Below are positions 1 through 6,437 of a stretch of 30,732 nt of DNA, piece by piece. How positions within the stretch are numbered: the stretch's first letter is position 1; each line of letters opens with the position of its first letter. The position numbers and the translations under genes were made by a program. This stretch comes from an uncultured Bacilli bacterium (GTDB taxonomy: Bacteria > Bacillota_I > Bacilli_A > RF39 > UBA660), in NCBI GenBank assembly GCA_934130175.1, contig CAKOXP010000019.1, positions 1 to 30,732 on the forward strand, read 5' to 3'. The notes beneath the pieces are model-generated. The model did not search any database. It saw only the letters and a list, made by a program, of their open reading frames with translations, and was not told where the DNA came from.

Positions 1-85
1 AATACAAAAACAATTAATTTTTTATTAAATTTATTTCATTTACTAATATAATTTCTTATACAAATTACTATTTGTCTGTAAGAAT

Positions 86-91
86 ATTATA
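86..91 (-). promoter_or_regulatory. Possible extended -10 promoter firing out of the window
   Basis: On the minus strand this reads TATAAT preceded by TGA, giving an extended -10 (TGnTATAAT). It lies downstream of the relaxase gene and would drive a gene beyond base 1. No convincing -35 was found at 16-18 nt. The rest of 1-137 shows no gene; a small 6-bp inverted repeat (60-65 with 70-75) is the only other structure. Confidence 0.3.
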
Positions 92-137
92 TCATAGAAT
101 TAGCACTTTATTATCAACGAAAATTTAAAAAGATAAT

Positions 138-1475
138 TTATCTTTCAAAATCATCTTTATCTTTAATATTATTTTCTATGATATTAATATCATTATCATC
201 AAGTATATCTTCTTCATAAAGTTCATTAATAACTTCATCATATTTGTTATTAGAAAAGAATTTATTTTGCAAAAATTCTATAAACTTTTTCCATAAATCT
301 TTAAAGTAATCTAGCATTTCTTCTAGTTTAGATACTTTATCTTCTAGTTCATCAATAGTATCATTAGCATTGTCTAATTTATATTCTAGATCTTCAATTT
401 TTTCATCACGAGTTTTAATTTTTCTTTGTAAATTTCTAACTTCATTAGAATGTTCTCTTAAATCATCTTCGTATTTATTTAGTATTATATTTATGTCGTT
501 TGCATTTCTTAAATTAGAAGCAGTTTCATTAGTTTGTTCTATATAGTTTTTAATTTTATCTATATCAGTATTAGAAATAGAATAGTTATTTTTATTTATA
601 AGAGAAGGTTTTAAATTATCAATAATATCATTTATTTCATTAGACTTATTTTGTAATTCATCAGTTTTACTATTTAATTCTTTAAGTTGTTTTTTATATT
701 TTTCTTGTTCTCTTTTAAACTTTTTATATTCGTTCATATTAGCAACATTTATATCTACATTTCTTCCTTCTTCTTTTAATTTTAAAGTGTAGTTTAAATG
801 ATAAATACGATTAAATGAATTAATACAATATTCTCGCATTTTATCTTGAATAATTTTTAAACTTTCTTTTGTAAAAACATCAGATTTACCAACTTGTTTT
901 TCCATACCATTTTTCATACCTTCTTTAAATGGAACACCAACTATATGTAAATGGGGACTAGATTCATCATAATGTATTGTTGCATTTGCTATTTTAAAGT
1001 TAGGTACAACTTCTTCTAAATCTCTTATTTGTTCTTTAAAAACTTCTGTCATTTTATGTTTATATTTATTATCTTTATCAGACCAAAAGTCCATATCTCC
1101 AAGTTCAATAATTATTTCACAAGCTAAATCTCTTTTATTGTCATTTGAAATATGATTAAAATAATTGTCTATCTTTCTATCATTTCTAGTTTGCTTTTCA
1201 TTGTATTTAATTCTTGCATCTTCAAATAAATCTAAATATAAATTTTTTGTATCTTCTACAACAGATGAAGTTCCTTTAATTGTAGAAATTAATTCTTGTT
1301 CTTCATCATATTTTCTTAAATTATGTTTATCAACTTTAGATAACTGCTGATGATTTTGAATTGCATTATTAGATAGAGAAGTAGTACCAGTTTCAGTATT
1401 TTTGATACTTCTTCTTGCTTTTTTAGATTTATTTTTATCATTACTTAAATGTAGTGAATAAGATAATTCTTCCAT
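138..1475 (-). CDS. MobV-family relaxase (Pre/Mob, plasmid recombination enzyme type)
   Basis: 445-aa mobilization relaxase that should nick the element's oriT and pilot single-stranded DNA into a conjugation pore supplied by another element. Seen: an HNLR motif at residues 51-54 and the family signature HYDESSPHLH at 168-177, whose HxDE...PHLH histidines are the metal ligands of Pre/Mob enzymes, followed by GVPF. The C-terminal half (about 250-400) is Lys/Glu/Asn-rich coiled coil, and the protein ends in an acidic tail. The ATG at 1475 has AAAGGAGG about 10 nt upstream. The partner recombinase lies upstream on the same strand, a pairing known from Tn4451 (TnpZ with TnpX). The intervening region is full of inverted repeats and probably holds oriT. 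No secretion-channel genes are visible, so the element would be mobilizable rather than self-transmissible. The family assignment is firm; the element type is inferred. Confidence 0.88.
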   Translation of the reverse strand: MEELSYSLHLSNDKNKSKKARRSIKNTETGTTSLSNNAIQNHQQLSKVDKHNLRKYDEEQELISTIKGTSSVVEDTKNLYLDLFEDARIKYNEKQTRNDRKIDNYFNHISNDNKRDLACEIIIELGDMDFWSDKDNKYKHKMTEVFKEQIRDLEEVVPNFKIANATIHYDESSPHLHIVGVPFKEGMKNGMEKQVGKSDVFTKESLKIIQDKMREYCINSFNRIYHLNYTLKLKEEGRNVDINVANMNEYKKFKREQEKYKKQLKELNSKTDELQNKSNEINDIIDNLKPSLINKNNYSISNTDIDKIKNYIEQTNETASNLRNANDINIILNKYEDDLREHSNEVRNLQRKIKTRDEKIEDLEYKLDNANDTIDELEDKVSKLEEMLDYFKDLWKKFIEFLQNKFFSNNKYDEVINELYEEDILDDNDINIIENNIKDKDDFER

Positions 1476-1506
1476 ATATTTAAAACCTCCTTTGCTAGAA
1501 TAGAGT

Positions 1507-1611
1507 CCTACTATATATAGTAGGGTAATTTTGCTTTGTCAAAATCTCTAACCCCCTATATATTTTGACACAAGTATCAAAATATGGGGGCTAAGGTTTA
1601 GGCAACCTTAG
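1507..1611. other. Candidate oriT: three tandem hairpins upstream of the relaxase gene
   Basis: Three inverted repeats lie back to back just upstream of the MobV gene. First, CCTACTATATATAGTAGG (1507-1524) is a perfect 18-bp palindrome. Second, a stem has CCCCC (1552-1556) and ATATTTTGA (1560-1568) pairing with TCAAAATAT (1577-1585) and GGGGG (1586-1590), with a TAT bulge. Third, CTAAGGTT (1591-1598) and AACCTTAG (1604-1611) enclose a 5-nt loop. A further GTCAAAAT at 1538-1545 can pair with ATTTTGAC at 1562-1569, competing with the second stem. MobV origins are short inverted repeats next to mob, so position and structure fit. The nick site is not identified. Confidence 0.5.
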
Positions 1612-1620
1612 AATCCACCT

Positions 1621-1673
1621 GTCTTATTTCGTAATAATGATAAACTTCGTAAATCATTAAAACTACATAAGAC
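1621..1673. repeat. Nested inverted repeats with a TTCGTAA direct repeat
   Basis: GTCTTAT (1621-1627) pairs with ATAAGAC (1667-1673). Inside it, AATGAT (1636-1641) pairs with ATCATT (1653-1658). TTCGTAA occurs twice (1628-1634 and 1646-1652). The block belongs to the series of hairpins between relaxase and recombinase genes. Recombinase or relaxase binding is possible but not shown by sequence alone. Confidence 0.5.
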
Positions 1674-1677
1674 TTAT

Positions 1678-1710
1678 GATAAAATATAATGCACTGCATT
1701 TTATTTTATC
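1678..1710. repeat. 16-bp hairpin, one mismatch
   Basis: Arms at 1678-1693 and 1695-1710 are complementary at 15 of 16 positions (GATAAAATATAATGCA against its partner). It has no long T-run on either side, so it is a poor intrinsic terminator. A smaller 7-bp inverted repeat (TAATTGC at 1727-1733, GCAATTA at 1746-1752) follows. Confidence 0.5.
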
Positions 1711-1789
1711 TTTAAAAATTATTCATTAATTGCAAACTAAAGTAAGCAATTATTTCATAATTTTATTAAACAAACTTTTCCCACTTTCA

Positions 1790-1849
1790 TTGAAACTACG
1801 TTTCAACAAAACGTGTTCGTTTGTTATAACTTTTTTTAGAAAAAAAGTT
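1790..1849. repeat. Two further hairpins
   Basis: TTGAAAC (1790-1796) and GTTTCAA (1800-1806) form a perfect 7-bp stem with a 3-nt centre. AACTTTTTTT (1828-1837) and AAAAAAAGTT (1840-1849) form a perfect 10-bp stem with a 2-nt centre. They may be part of an origin or of transcript structure; no coding region is seen here. Confidence 0.45.
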
Positions 1850-1871
1850 AACAAAAAAATTTTCAGTAGAT

Positions 1872-1910
1872 AAGTCTAAAACAAGAAAGATAACTTTTTG
1901 TTTTAGACTT
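1872..1910 (+). terminator. Strong hairpin, terminator-like on plus strand
   Basis: AAGTCTAAAACAA (1872-1884) pairs perfectly with TTGTTTTAGACTT (1898-1910), and the pairing extends inward with one bulge. T-residues follow at 1909-1913 on the plus strand. No plus-strand gene reads into it. It may instead stop antisense transcription or be a structural element of the mobile unit. Confidence 0.45.
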
Positions 1911-1932
1911 TTTCCATTATTATTTTTACTAT

Positions 1933-1979
1933 TTCTAGTCAAGAACTTCGCAAGTAAATAAATTTATTCTTGACTAGAA
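1933..1979 (-). repeat. 13-bp perfect inverted repeat overlapping the recombinase stop codon
   Basis: TTCTAGTCAAGAA (1933-1945) and TTCTTGACTAGAA (1967-1979) are exact reverse complements separated by 21 nt. On the minus strand the first arm encodes the last residues (SSQE) of the recombinase and the stop lies right after it. No U-tract follows, so it may be an RNA 3'-end stabilizer or a protein-binding site rather than a classic terminator. Confidence 0.5.
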
Positions 1980-3844
1980 TTTTCATCATTATTTAAAAAA
2001 TCTTCTTCCGTAACATTATCTGGTATTGCTTCAAATAAATCTCTAATATTTACTTTTATATCATTAGGATTATTTTTAGTAGCAAACATTCCCATTGATA
2101 CCCAGTCTTTATTTCCATTATCATTTGCTTGTAATGGGAATACTCTTATTGGAACTTCATTTTTAAGAAGTGGTCCAATATCTAGTTTTCTAGTTTCTTT
2201 GTATAAAGTTCCTTTATAAAAATTAACTTCATAACATTCATTTAATCTATAAAAATGTTGCATAACTTCTTTAATGGGTAAATACTCACTATACCTAACT
2301 TCACTATCAACACATATTCCATTAAAATCATAAGTAAATGGTCGTTTTCTATCAATATAACCTTGCTTATATAATTCTTCAAAATCACTATAAAATGTTG
2401 ATCTAAAATTAACTTGTTTTATTTCGTATGTATTATTTATCATTTCAAGTTCAATATCATCTACATATCGCATAATTATATCTGCTTTTATATCTCTATC
2501 TAATAAATCCCAGTTATCATTAAAAGCATAATAACTAATTGGTAATTTTACTTTATTGATAAAGTCCATATCTCTTTTAAGTAAAATATCACTGACAGTA
2601 AAGTTTAATTGTTCTGTTTGTTCATTTTCTAATAATTTTGAGTTAATAAGTTCAATTTGTTCTTCAATTATTTTTGTTTCTTCTTTAAATTCTTTTTCTG
2701 TAAATAATGAATCTATATATGCTTTTTTAATTCTTTCTTTTTTAGTATTTAAACTTTTTAATTCTTTACCTAATTCTTCTTTTGGATCTTCTAATTTTGA
2801 TTTTAATACTGGTAAAAAAAATTCATTTACAACATTATCATATTCTAAAATATCTCCTAGTATTGTTTTAATTGTTTCTTCTATTTTAGGTTCTTTAATT
2901 GTTATTTTACAATTATTACATTGATAATAGTAATAAACTTTTCCATTTTTCTTTCTTGTTGCATTACCACCTAATATTCTATTACATTTAGGACACCTTA
3001 ATTTTTGTAAAAATAAATATTCTTTATCTCGTTTATAATTTCTTGAATTTTTTCTTTTTTGCACTTGGCATTCCTCCCATAATTCTTTCGATACAAGTGG
3101 CTCGACTACATTTGAATAATATGTTGGATTATTTGTTTTTCTTCCGTGTACAAAATCTCCCTTATAAATTTCATTTGTTAATATTTTTAAAATTGTACTA
3201 TCACACCAATTTGTTTTTCCAAATACTTTTTCATCATTATAAATGTTAGCAATAGTTTGGTAGGAATTTTCCTCGTAATATAAATTAAATATTCTTATTA
3301 CTTGGTCTTTTGTAAGTGGATCTGGGACAAGTTTTTTATTATTTCTTTTATAACCAAAAGGGGCTTTATTTGGAATATTTCCAACTTTAATTGCTCCAGC
3401 TAAACCGATTTTAGTTCTTTCACTTGTTCTTTCTATTTCATTTTGTGATACCGTAGTTAAAAGTCTTGCAACCATTCTTCCATTTGCATTTGTTGTATTT
3501 ATATCATCATTTGCACAATCTAGGTAGGCATTGTTTTCATCTAAAAATTTCATTATATCTTCCATATCATAAACACTTCTTGTTAGTCTATCTAATTTTA
3601 ATACTACAATAGTATTACATTTTTTCTTTCTAATATCTTCTTTTAATTCTTCAAAAGCAGGTCTATGATTTCCAGTTTTAGCACTTATTCCAGCATCTTT
3701 ATATATTTTATAAATTTCATAACCTTTAAACTCACACATAGCACGAAGTCTTTTCTCTTGTTCTGGTAAACTAAATCCTTCTCGTGCTTGATCTTCGGTA
3801 CTTACTCTTATATAAATACCTGCAATTTTCTTTTCTTCACTCAT
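1964..3844 (-). CDS. Large serine recombinase (TnpX/TndX-like) of the mobile element
   Basis: Site-specific recombinase that would excise and integrate the element by Ser-linked cleavage of all four strands. From the preferred start it has 626 aa. Seen in order: resolvase domain with IRVSTEDQ near the N-terminus (catalytic Ser about residue 15) and LKLDRLTRS; the recombinase domain with PFGYKR; a zinc ribbon LRCPKC ... YQCNNCK; a coiled-coil stretch of about 60 residues; and a basic/mixed C-terminal domain. Length fits the large serine recombinases. An in-frame ATG exists at 3880, but the ATG at 3844 (MSEEKK) has AAAGGA about 12 nt upstream, and IAGIYIRVS then follows at the usual distance, so I use 3844. 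Transcription starts at the promoter at 4016-4043 and passes through the leader ORF and terminator at 3883-3973. Confidence 0.92.
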   Translation of the reverse strand: MSEEKKIAGIYIRVSTEDQAREGFSLPEQEKRLRAMCEFKGYEIYKIYKDAGISAKTGNHRPAFEELKEDIRKKKCNTIVVLKLDRLTRSVYDMEDIMKFLDENNAYLDCANDDINTTNANGRMVARLLTTVSQNEIERTSERTKIGLAGAIKVGNIPNKAPFGYKRNNKKLVPDPLTKDQVIRIFNLYYEENSYQTIANIYNDEKVFGKTNWCDSTILKILTNEIYKGDFVHGRKTNNPTYYSNVVEPLVSKELWEECQVQKRKNSRNYKRDKEYLFLQKLRCPKCNRILGGNATRKKNGKVYYYYQCNNCKITIKEPKIEETIKTILGDILEYDNVVNEFFLPVLKSKLEDPKEELGKELKSLNTKKERIKKAYIDSLFTEKEFKEETKIIEEQIELINSKLLENEQTEQLNFTVSDILLKRDMDFINKVKLPISYYAFNDNWDLLDRDIKADIIMRYVDDIELEMINNTYEIKQVNFRSTFYSDFEELYKQGYIDRKRPFTYDFNGICVDSEVRYSEYLPIKEVMQHFYRLNECYEVNFYKGTLYKETRKLDIGPLLKNEVPIRVFPLQANDNGNKDWVSMGMFATKNNPNDIKVNIRDLFEAIPDNVTEEDFLNNDENSSQE

Positions 3845-3882
3845 TAATAAATCATTTCCTTTCTTCTTATTCTTCATCAAAA

Positions 3883-3929
3883 AAGAGGTGACAAAGACAC
3901 TTAATCAAATTATGCCTTTGACACCTCTT
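3883..3929 (-). terminator. Intrinsic terminator in the recombinase leader
   Basis: On the minus strand AAGAGGTGTCAAAG and CTTTGTCACCTCTT form a 14-bp stem with a single mismatch and a 19-nt loop, followed at once by TTTTTT. It lies between the promoter and the recombinase RBS, so it should stop most transcripts unless prevented. The leader ORF 3905-3973 ends in the loop, so a translating ribosome would cover the upstream arm. Confidence 0.75.
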
Positions 3930-3973
3930 ATAATAATCTTGTTTATGTTATACTTAAATTTTATTTGTTTCAT
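3905..3973 (-). CDS. 22-codon leader peptide upstream of the recombinase
   Basis: A short ORF starting at ATG 3973 begins MKQIKFKYN and ends GVKGII before TGA at 3905. GGGGG (3983-3987) sits 9 nt upstream of the ATG as a plausible though non-canonical RBS. It lies 40-odd nt downstream of a strong promoter, and its last codons form the ascending arm of the terminator at 3883-3929. This resembles leader-peptide attenuators such as that of tet(M). No codon run points to a specific amino acid; the peptide is Lys/Ile-rich. Translation is inferred from layout only. Confidence 0.5.
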   Translation of the reverse strand: MKQIKFKYNINKIIIRGVKGII

Positions 3974-4015
3974 ATATATCAACCCCCAATACACAAAACA
4001 AATTAATTACCATTT

Positions 4016-4043
4016 ATTATAAATATTTTTTATTTAAAGTCAA
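4016..4043 (-). promoter_or_regulatory. Promoter of the recombinase leader
   Basis: Minus-strand TTGACT (4038-4043), 16-nt spacer, TATAAT (4016-4021): a near-consensus SigA-type promoter. It would start transcripts around 4009, ahead of the leader ORF and terminator. Confidence 0.7.
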
Positions 4044-4139
4044 GACATATTTGCTATTATTCACAACATTTTTGCTATTATTTGCCTATTTTAAGCCAAA
4101 TAGGGCTTATATTTAAAGAAGTTGGTATAATTTATTATT

Positions 4140-4415
4140 TTACTTTATTTGTTTTATAAAGGTTTCTAAATACGATATTTTTATTTTATGAGATAAATTT
4201 TCAACAAATATTTCATTAGAATAATTGAATGCAAGAAATGTAATACCTTTAATAATTATTCTATGTGGCTCGATATAGTTCAAATTTGTTTTATTAATCT
4301 TTCTAATATTACCATTAATGATAATAGGAGTAGTATTACAAAAACTACATATAAATTCTATTTTGTTTTTTAATTCACTCTCAATTATTAACTCTTTCTT
4401 TGTGATATTTACCAT
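4140..4415 (-). CDS. Hypothetical protein, 91 aa
   Basis: I do not recognise this protein. It is basic, Ile/Asn/Lys-rich and predicted soluble, with a CSFC pair near residues 23-26 that might bind metal, and no membrane segment or signal peptide. AAGGAG lies about 13 nt before the ATG, a long spacing. The gene sits between the mobile element and tRNA-Leu, downstream of the tRNA terminator, and is flanked by an 11-bp inverted repeat (GAAGTTGGTAT at 4118-4128, ATACCAACTTC at 4451-4461). It could be element cargo, a remnant or host DNA. No clear promoter was found. Coding status is likely but not certain. Confidence 0.5.
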   Translation of the reverse strand: MVNITKKELIIESELKNKIEFICSFCNTTPIIINGNIRKINKTNLNYIEPHRIIIKGITFLAFNYSNEIFVENLSHKIKISYLETFIKQIK

Positions 4416-4443
4416 TTTAACAATCCATCTCCTTTACTTAAAC

Positions 4444-4475
4444 TAAAAAAATACCAACTTCATTAGAAGTTGATA
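4444..4475 (-). terminator. Terminator of tRNA-Leu
   Basis: Minus-strand CAACTTC / GAAGTTG (4455-4461 with 4466-4472) form a 7-bp stem with a 4-nt loop, extended by TA/TA pairs, followed by a run of seven T (plus-strand A-run 4445-4451). It lies about 50 nt beyond the tRNA 3' end. Confidence 0.75.
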
Positions 4476-4520
4476 CATTTATTTAAGTCTAAACTATAAA
4501 AGTTCGGACAGATTGCCTAC

Positions 4521-4608
4521 TGGTGCCTGTGGCCGGACTTGAACCGGCACGGTATTGCTACCATTGGATTTTGAGTCCAACGCGTCTACCAATTCCACCA
4601 CACAGGCA
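4521..4608 (-). tRNA. tRNA-Leu (anticodon CAA)
   Basis: A complete class II tRNA on the minus strand. The acceptor arm TGCCTGT pairs with ACAGGCA, and CCA is encoded at the 3' end (plus-strand TGG at 4521-4523). The D-arm contains TGGTAGACGC, and the anticodon stem TTGGA/TCCAA encloses loop CTCAAAA, giving anticodon CAA for UUG codons. A long variable arm and the T-arm GGTTCAAGTCC follow. Long variable arm plus CAA identify tRNA-Leu. It has its own promoter (4616-4643) and terminator. Confidence 0.95.
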
Positions 4609-4615
4609 TAACTAA

Positions 4616-4643
4616 ATTATACCATAAAATTAAAAAGTATCAA
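4616..4643 (-). promoter_or_regulatory. tRNA-Leu promoter overlapping the scpB stop codon
   Basis: Minus-strand TTGATA (4638-4643), 16-nt spacer, TATAAT (4616-4621), 8 nt before the tRNA 5' end. The -35 contains the TGA stop of scpB and is the descending arm of the scpB terminator. Confidence 0.75.
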
Positions 4644-4659
4644 GCCTCTGTTGATACTT
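4632..4659 (-). terminator. scpAB terminator formed by the last scpB codons
   Basis: Minus-strand AAGTATCAA (4651-4659) and TTGATACTT (4635-4643) form a perfect 9-bp stem with a 7-nt loop, then T-residues. The ascending arm and loop encode the final residues VSTEA of ScpB and the descending arm includes the stop codon. Confidence 0.75.
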
Positions 4660-5233
4660 CTTCTCTATATTTTGAATGATACAAATCTTTTTCATCTACT
4701 TCATCACTATTACCTGCTTCCTCAATAAACTTAGACATATCAGGTAATGATTCAATATTGGGAAGACCAAAATAATCTAAAAACTCACTTGTAGTTTCAT
4801 ATAAAATAGGTCTACCAGGCATATCACTTCTACCGACTTCCTTAATAAAACCCTTAGCAACTAATTTTCTTACGAGTTGTCCACTAGCAACTCCTCTCAA
4901 TTCATCTATTTTAATTCTTGTAATTGGTTCATTATACGCAATAATTGCTAAAGTCTCTAGTGCCGCCTGACTAAGTGTATTAGTTGTTGGATTTTCAATT
5001 AATTTTTGATAATATTCCTTGTGTTCAAACTTAGTTGTAAGTTTAAATCTATTTCCTAAAAAGTCTATTCTAAGACCCCTATTATCATTTTCATATTCTT
5101 CTCTTAAGTTTTTAAGTAATATTTTTGCTTCTTCCTCGTCTAAATCAAGTACATCTTCTATTTGACTTAAATCAAGTCCCTCTTCTCCAACGACAAATAA
5201 AAGTCCTTCAAGAACAGCTAAATTTTTATTCAT
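4640..5233 (-). CDS. scpB: Segregation and condensation protein B
   Basis: 197-aa subunit of the SMC-ScpA-ScpB condensin that compacts and segregates the chromosome. Family features seen: two winged-helix halves, with the N-terminal ALE(G)LLF-type start here as LAVLEGLLFVVGEEGL, the core LSQAALETLAIIAYNEPITRIKIDELRGV at about 88-117, and GRPILYETTSEFLDYFGL at about 140-158. Length matches Firmicute ScpB. The ATG overlaps the scpA stop by 4 nt (ATGA), indicating translational coupling. Its last codons double as the transcription terminator and as the -35 of tRNA-Leu. Confidence 0.95.
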   Translation of the reverse strand: MNKNLAVLEGLLFVVGEEGLDLSQIEDVLDLDEEEAKILLKNLREEYENDNRGLRIDFLGNRFKLTTKFEHKEYYQKLIENPTTNTLSQAALETLAIIAYNEPITRIKIDELRGVASGQLVRKLVAKGFIKEVGRSDMPGRPILYETTSEFLDYFGLPNIESLPDMSKFIEEAGNSDEVDEKDLYHSKYREEVSTEA

Positions 5234-5946
5234 GATCTCACCTCACATACAATATCATCAAATGTATCATTCTGAGTAATTATTATTTCTTTATTTTTTA
5301 CCATTTCTAAAACAGCTAAAAAAGTTGCAACTACATACTCTTTTGTATATACAGGGAATAGCTTAAAAAAGGAAACTTTTTTACCTTTACTTAAAAGCAT
5401 TTTAATATCACTTCTTCTAGAAGAAACAGTTATTTCATTTTCAGTAACCTTAGTTGCGAGTGGTTTTGATTCTTTCTTTCTTTCCAAAAATTTTTGAAAA
5501 GCATCAACTAAATCATCTAAAGTAATATCCATTTTTATATCAGTATCACTATCTACAAACTCTTTTAAACTACTTGGAGCTTTAGTATATATTTCTTGTC
5601 TAATAAGTTCTTTTTCTTTTAAAGTCTTAGTTATTTCTTTATAAGCTTGATATTCAAGAAGTCTATTCATTAATTCTTCTCTAGGATCAGATTCTTCTTC
5701 GTCTAAAACTTCTTTTTCATGAGGTAATAATAACTTAGATTTAATTTCTATTAATTCTGATGCTAGAACTAAATATTCACTATCAATTTCTAAATTCATT
5801 GATTCTTGCTTTCTTATATAAGATAAATATTGTTCTGTGATTTCTTCTATCTTAATATTAAAAATATCCATTTTATTTTCTTTTATTAAGTGAAGTAACA
5901 AATCTAGTGGTCCTTCAAATTCGTTTATTTTCAAATCAAGTTCCAT
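5230..5946 (-). CDS. scpA: Segregation and condensation protein A (kleisin)
   Basis: 238-aa kleisin that bridges the SMC heads and binds ScpB. Seen: the signature N-terminus FEGPLDLLLHLIKENKMDIFNI (about residues 9-30), YLVLASELIEIKSKLLLP at about 58-75, and a C-terminal winged-helix segment FLAVLEMVKNKEI. Length is normal. AGGAGG lies 6 nt before the ATG at 5946, and an extended -10 (TGTTATAAT on the minus strand) lies at 5969-5974. The gene follows the WXG100/DUF4176 operon on the same strand with a gap of 69 nt and no strong terminator between, so some read-through is possible. Confidence 0.95.
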   Translation of the reverse strand: MELDLKINEFEGPLDLLLHLIKENKMDIFNIKIEEITEQYLSYIRKQESMNLEIDSEYLVLASELIEIKSKLLLPHEKEVLDEEESDPREELMNRLLEYQAYKEITKTLKEKELIRQEIYTKAPSSLKEFVDSDTDIKMDITLDDLVDAFQKFLERKKESKPLATKVTENEITVSSRRSDIKMLLSKGKKVSFFKLFPVYTKEYVVATFLAVLEMVKNKEIIITQNDTFDDIVCEVRS

Positions 5947-5968
5947 ATACTACCTCCTCTATTTATAG

Positions 5969-5974
5969 ATTATA
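5969..5974 (-). promoter_or_regulatory. scpAB promoter, extended -10
   Basis: Minus-strand TGTTATAAT carries the extended -10 motif TGnTATAAT 23 nt upstream of the scpA start. The -35 region (TTTAGA, 16-nt spacer) is weak. Confidence 0.5.
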
Positions 5975-6015
5975 ACATAAATACTTTATATCTAAAAGAA
6001 AAAAGATTTAGAACA

Positions 6016-6411
6016 CTATAGGTATTCCAAATCTCCAATTGTAGAGTTATCATCTTCTAATGTATCTTCATCAACATCATCTATTTCTATATTTTCATCA
6101 AAGTCTTCATCAGATAACGTGATAGTTCCATCTTTAAATTTTTCTACAACACTTGCTAGTGACTTCTTAAATTCACTTTCTTCATCATTTTCATATCCTA
6201 AGAAGAATAATTCCTCTATTTGATCATGATTAAATAAACATATTTGATTAGAACTTAAATACCCTTCCGGATAAATACAACCACTATAGTCATATACTTG
6301 AGTTTTATCAGTTTCTGCTATTGAACAAAAACCTGTTATCATAACTTTTTTAGTTCCGCCCTTTAATATTACAACAGATCCTATTGGTAAAAATTTATCT
6401 TTTATTTTCAT
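6016..6411 (-). CDS. DUF4176 domain protein, type VII secretion-associated
   Basis: 131-aa protein with the DUF4176 pattern: LPIGSVVILKGGTKKVMITGF (about 8-28) and YDYSGCIYPEGYLSS (about 40-54), followed by FNHDQIEELFFLGYENDEE. The family is often found beside WXG100/LXG genes in Firmicutes; its biochemical role is not established. The C-terminal 50 residues are strongly acidic (DEDFDENIEIDDVDEDTLEDD), like the tail of the neighbouring 478-aa protein. GGAGGG is 7 nt before the ATG. It is the last gene of the five-gene operon that begins with the two WXG100 genes, 26 nt after its neighbour. Confidence 0.75.
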   Translation of the reverse strand: MKIKDKFLPIGSVVILKGGTKKVMITGFCSIAETDKTQVYDYSGCIYPEGYLSSNQICLFNHDQIEELFFLGYENDEESEFKKSLASVVEKFKDGTITLSDEDFDENIEIDDVDEDTLEDDNSTIGDLEYL

Positions 6412-6437
6412 TTCATACCCTCCATTTATTCTTATAA

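Noticed and set aside
1476..1963. CRISPR array or tandem repeat
   Set aside because: The repeats are palindromic and all different; there is no repeated unit with regular spacers.
2556..3249. Plus-strand ORFs opposite the recombinase gene
   Set aside because: They are antisense to well-conserved recombinase codons and have no RBS or recognisable protein.
4140..4415. ComK-like competence regulator
   Set aside because: A faint pattern likeness only; the conserved Trp, Cys and Pro positions of ComK are not present.
4521..4608. tRNA-Leu as the integration site of the mobile element
   Set aside because: Large serine recombinases seldom use tRNA genes, the tRNA is intact with its own promoter and terminator, and I found no duplicated tRNA 3' end in 3850-4500.
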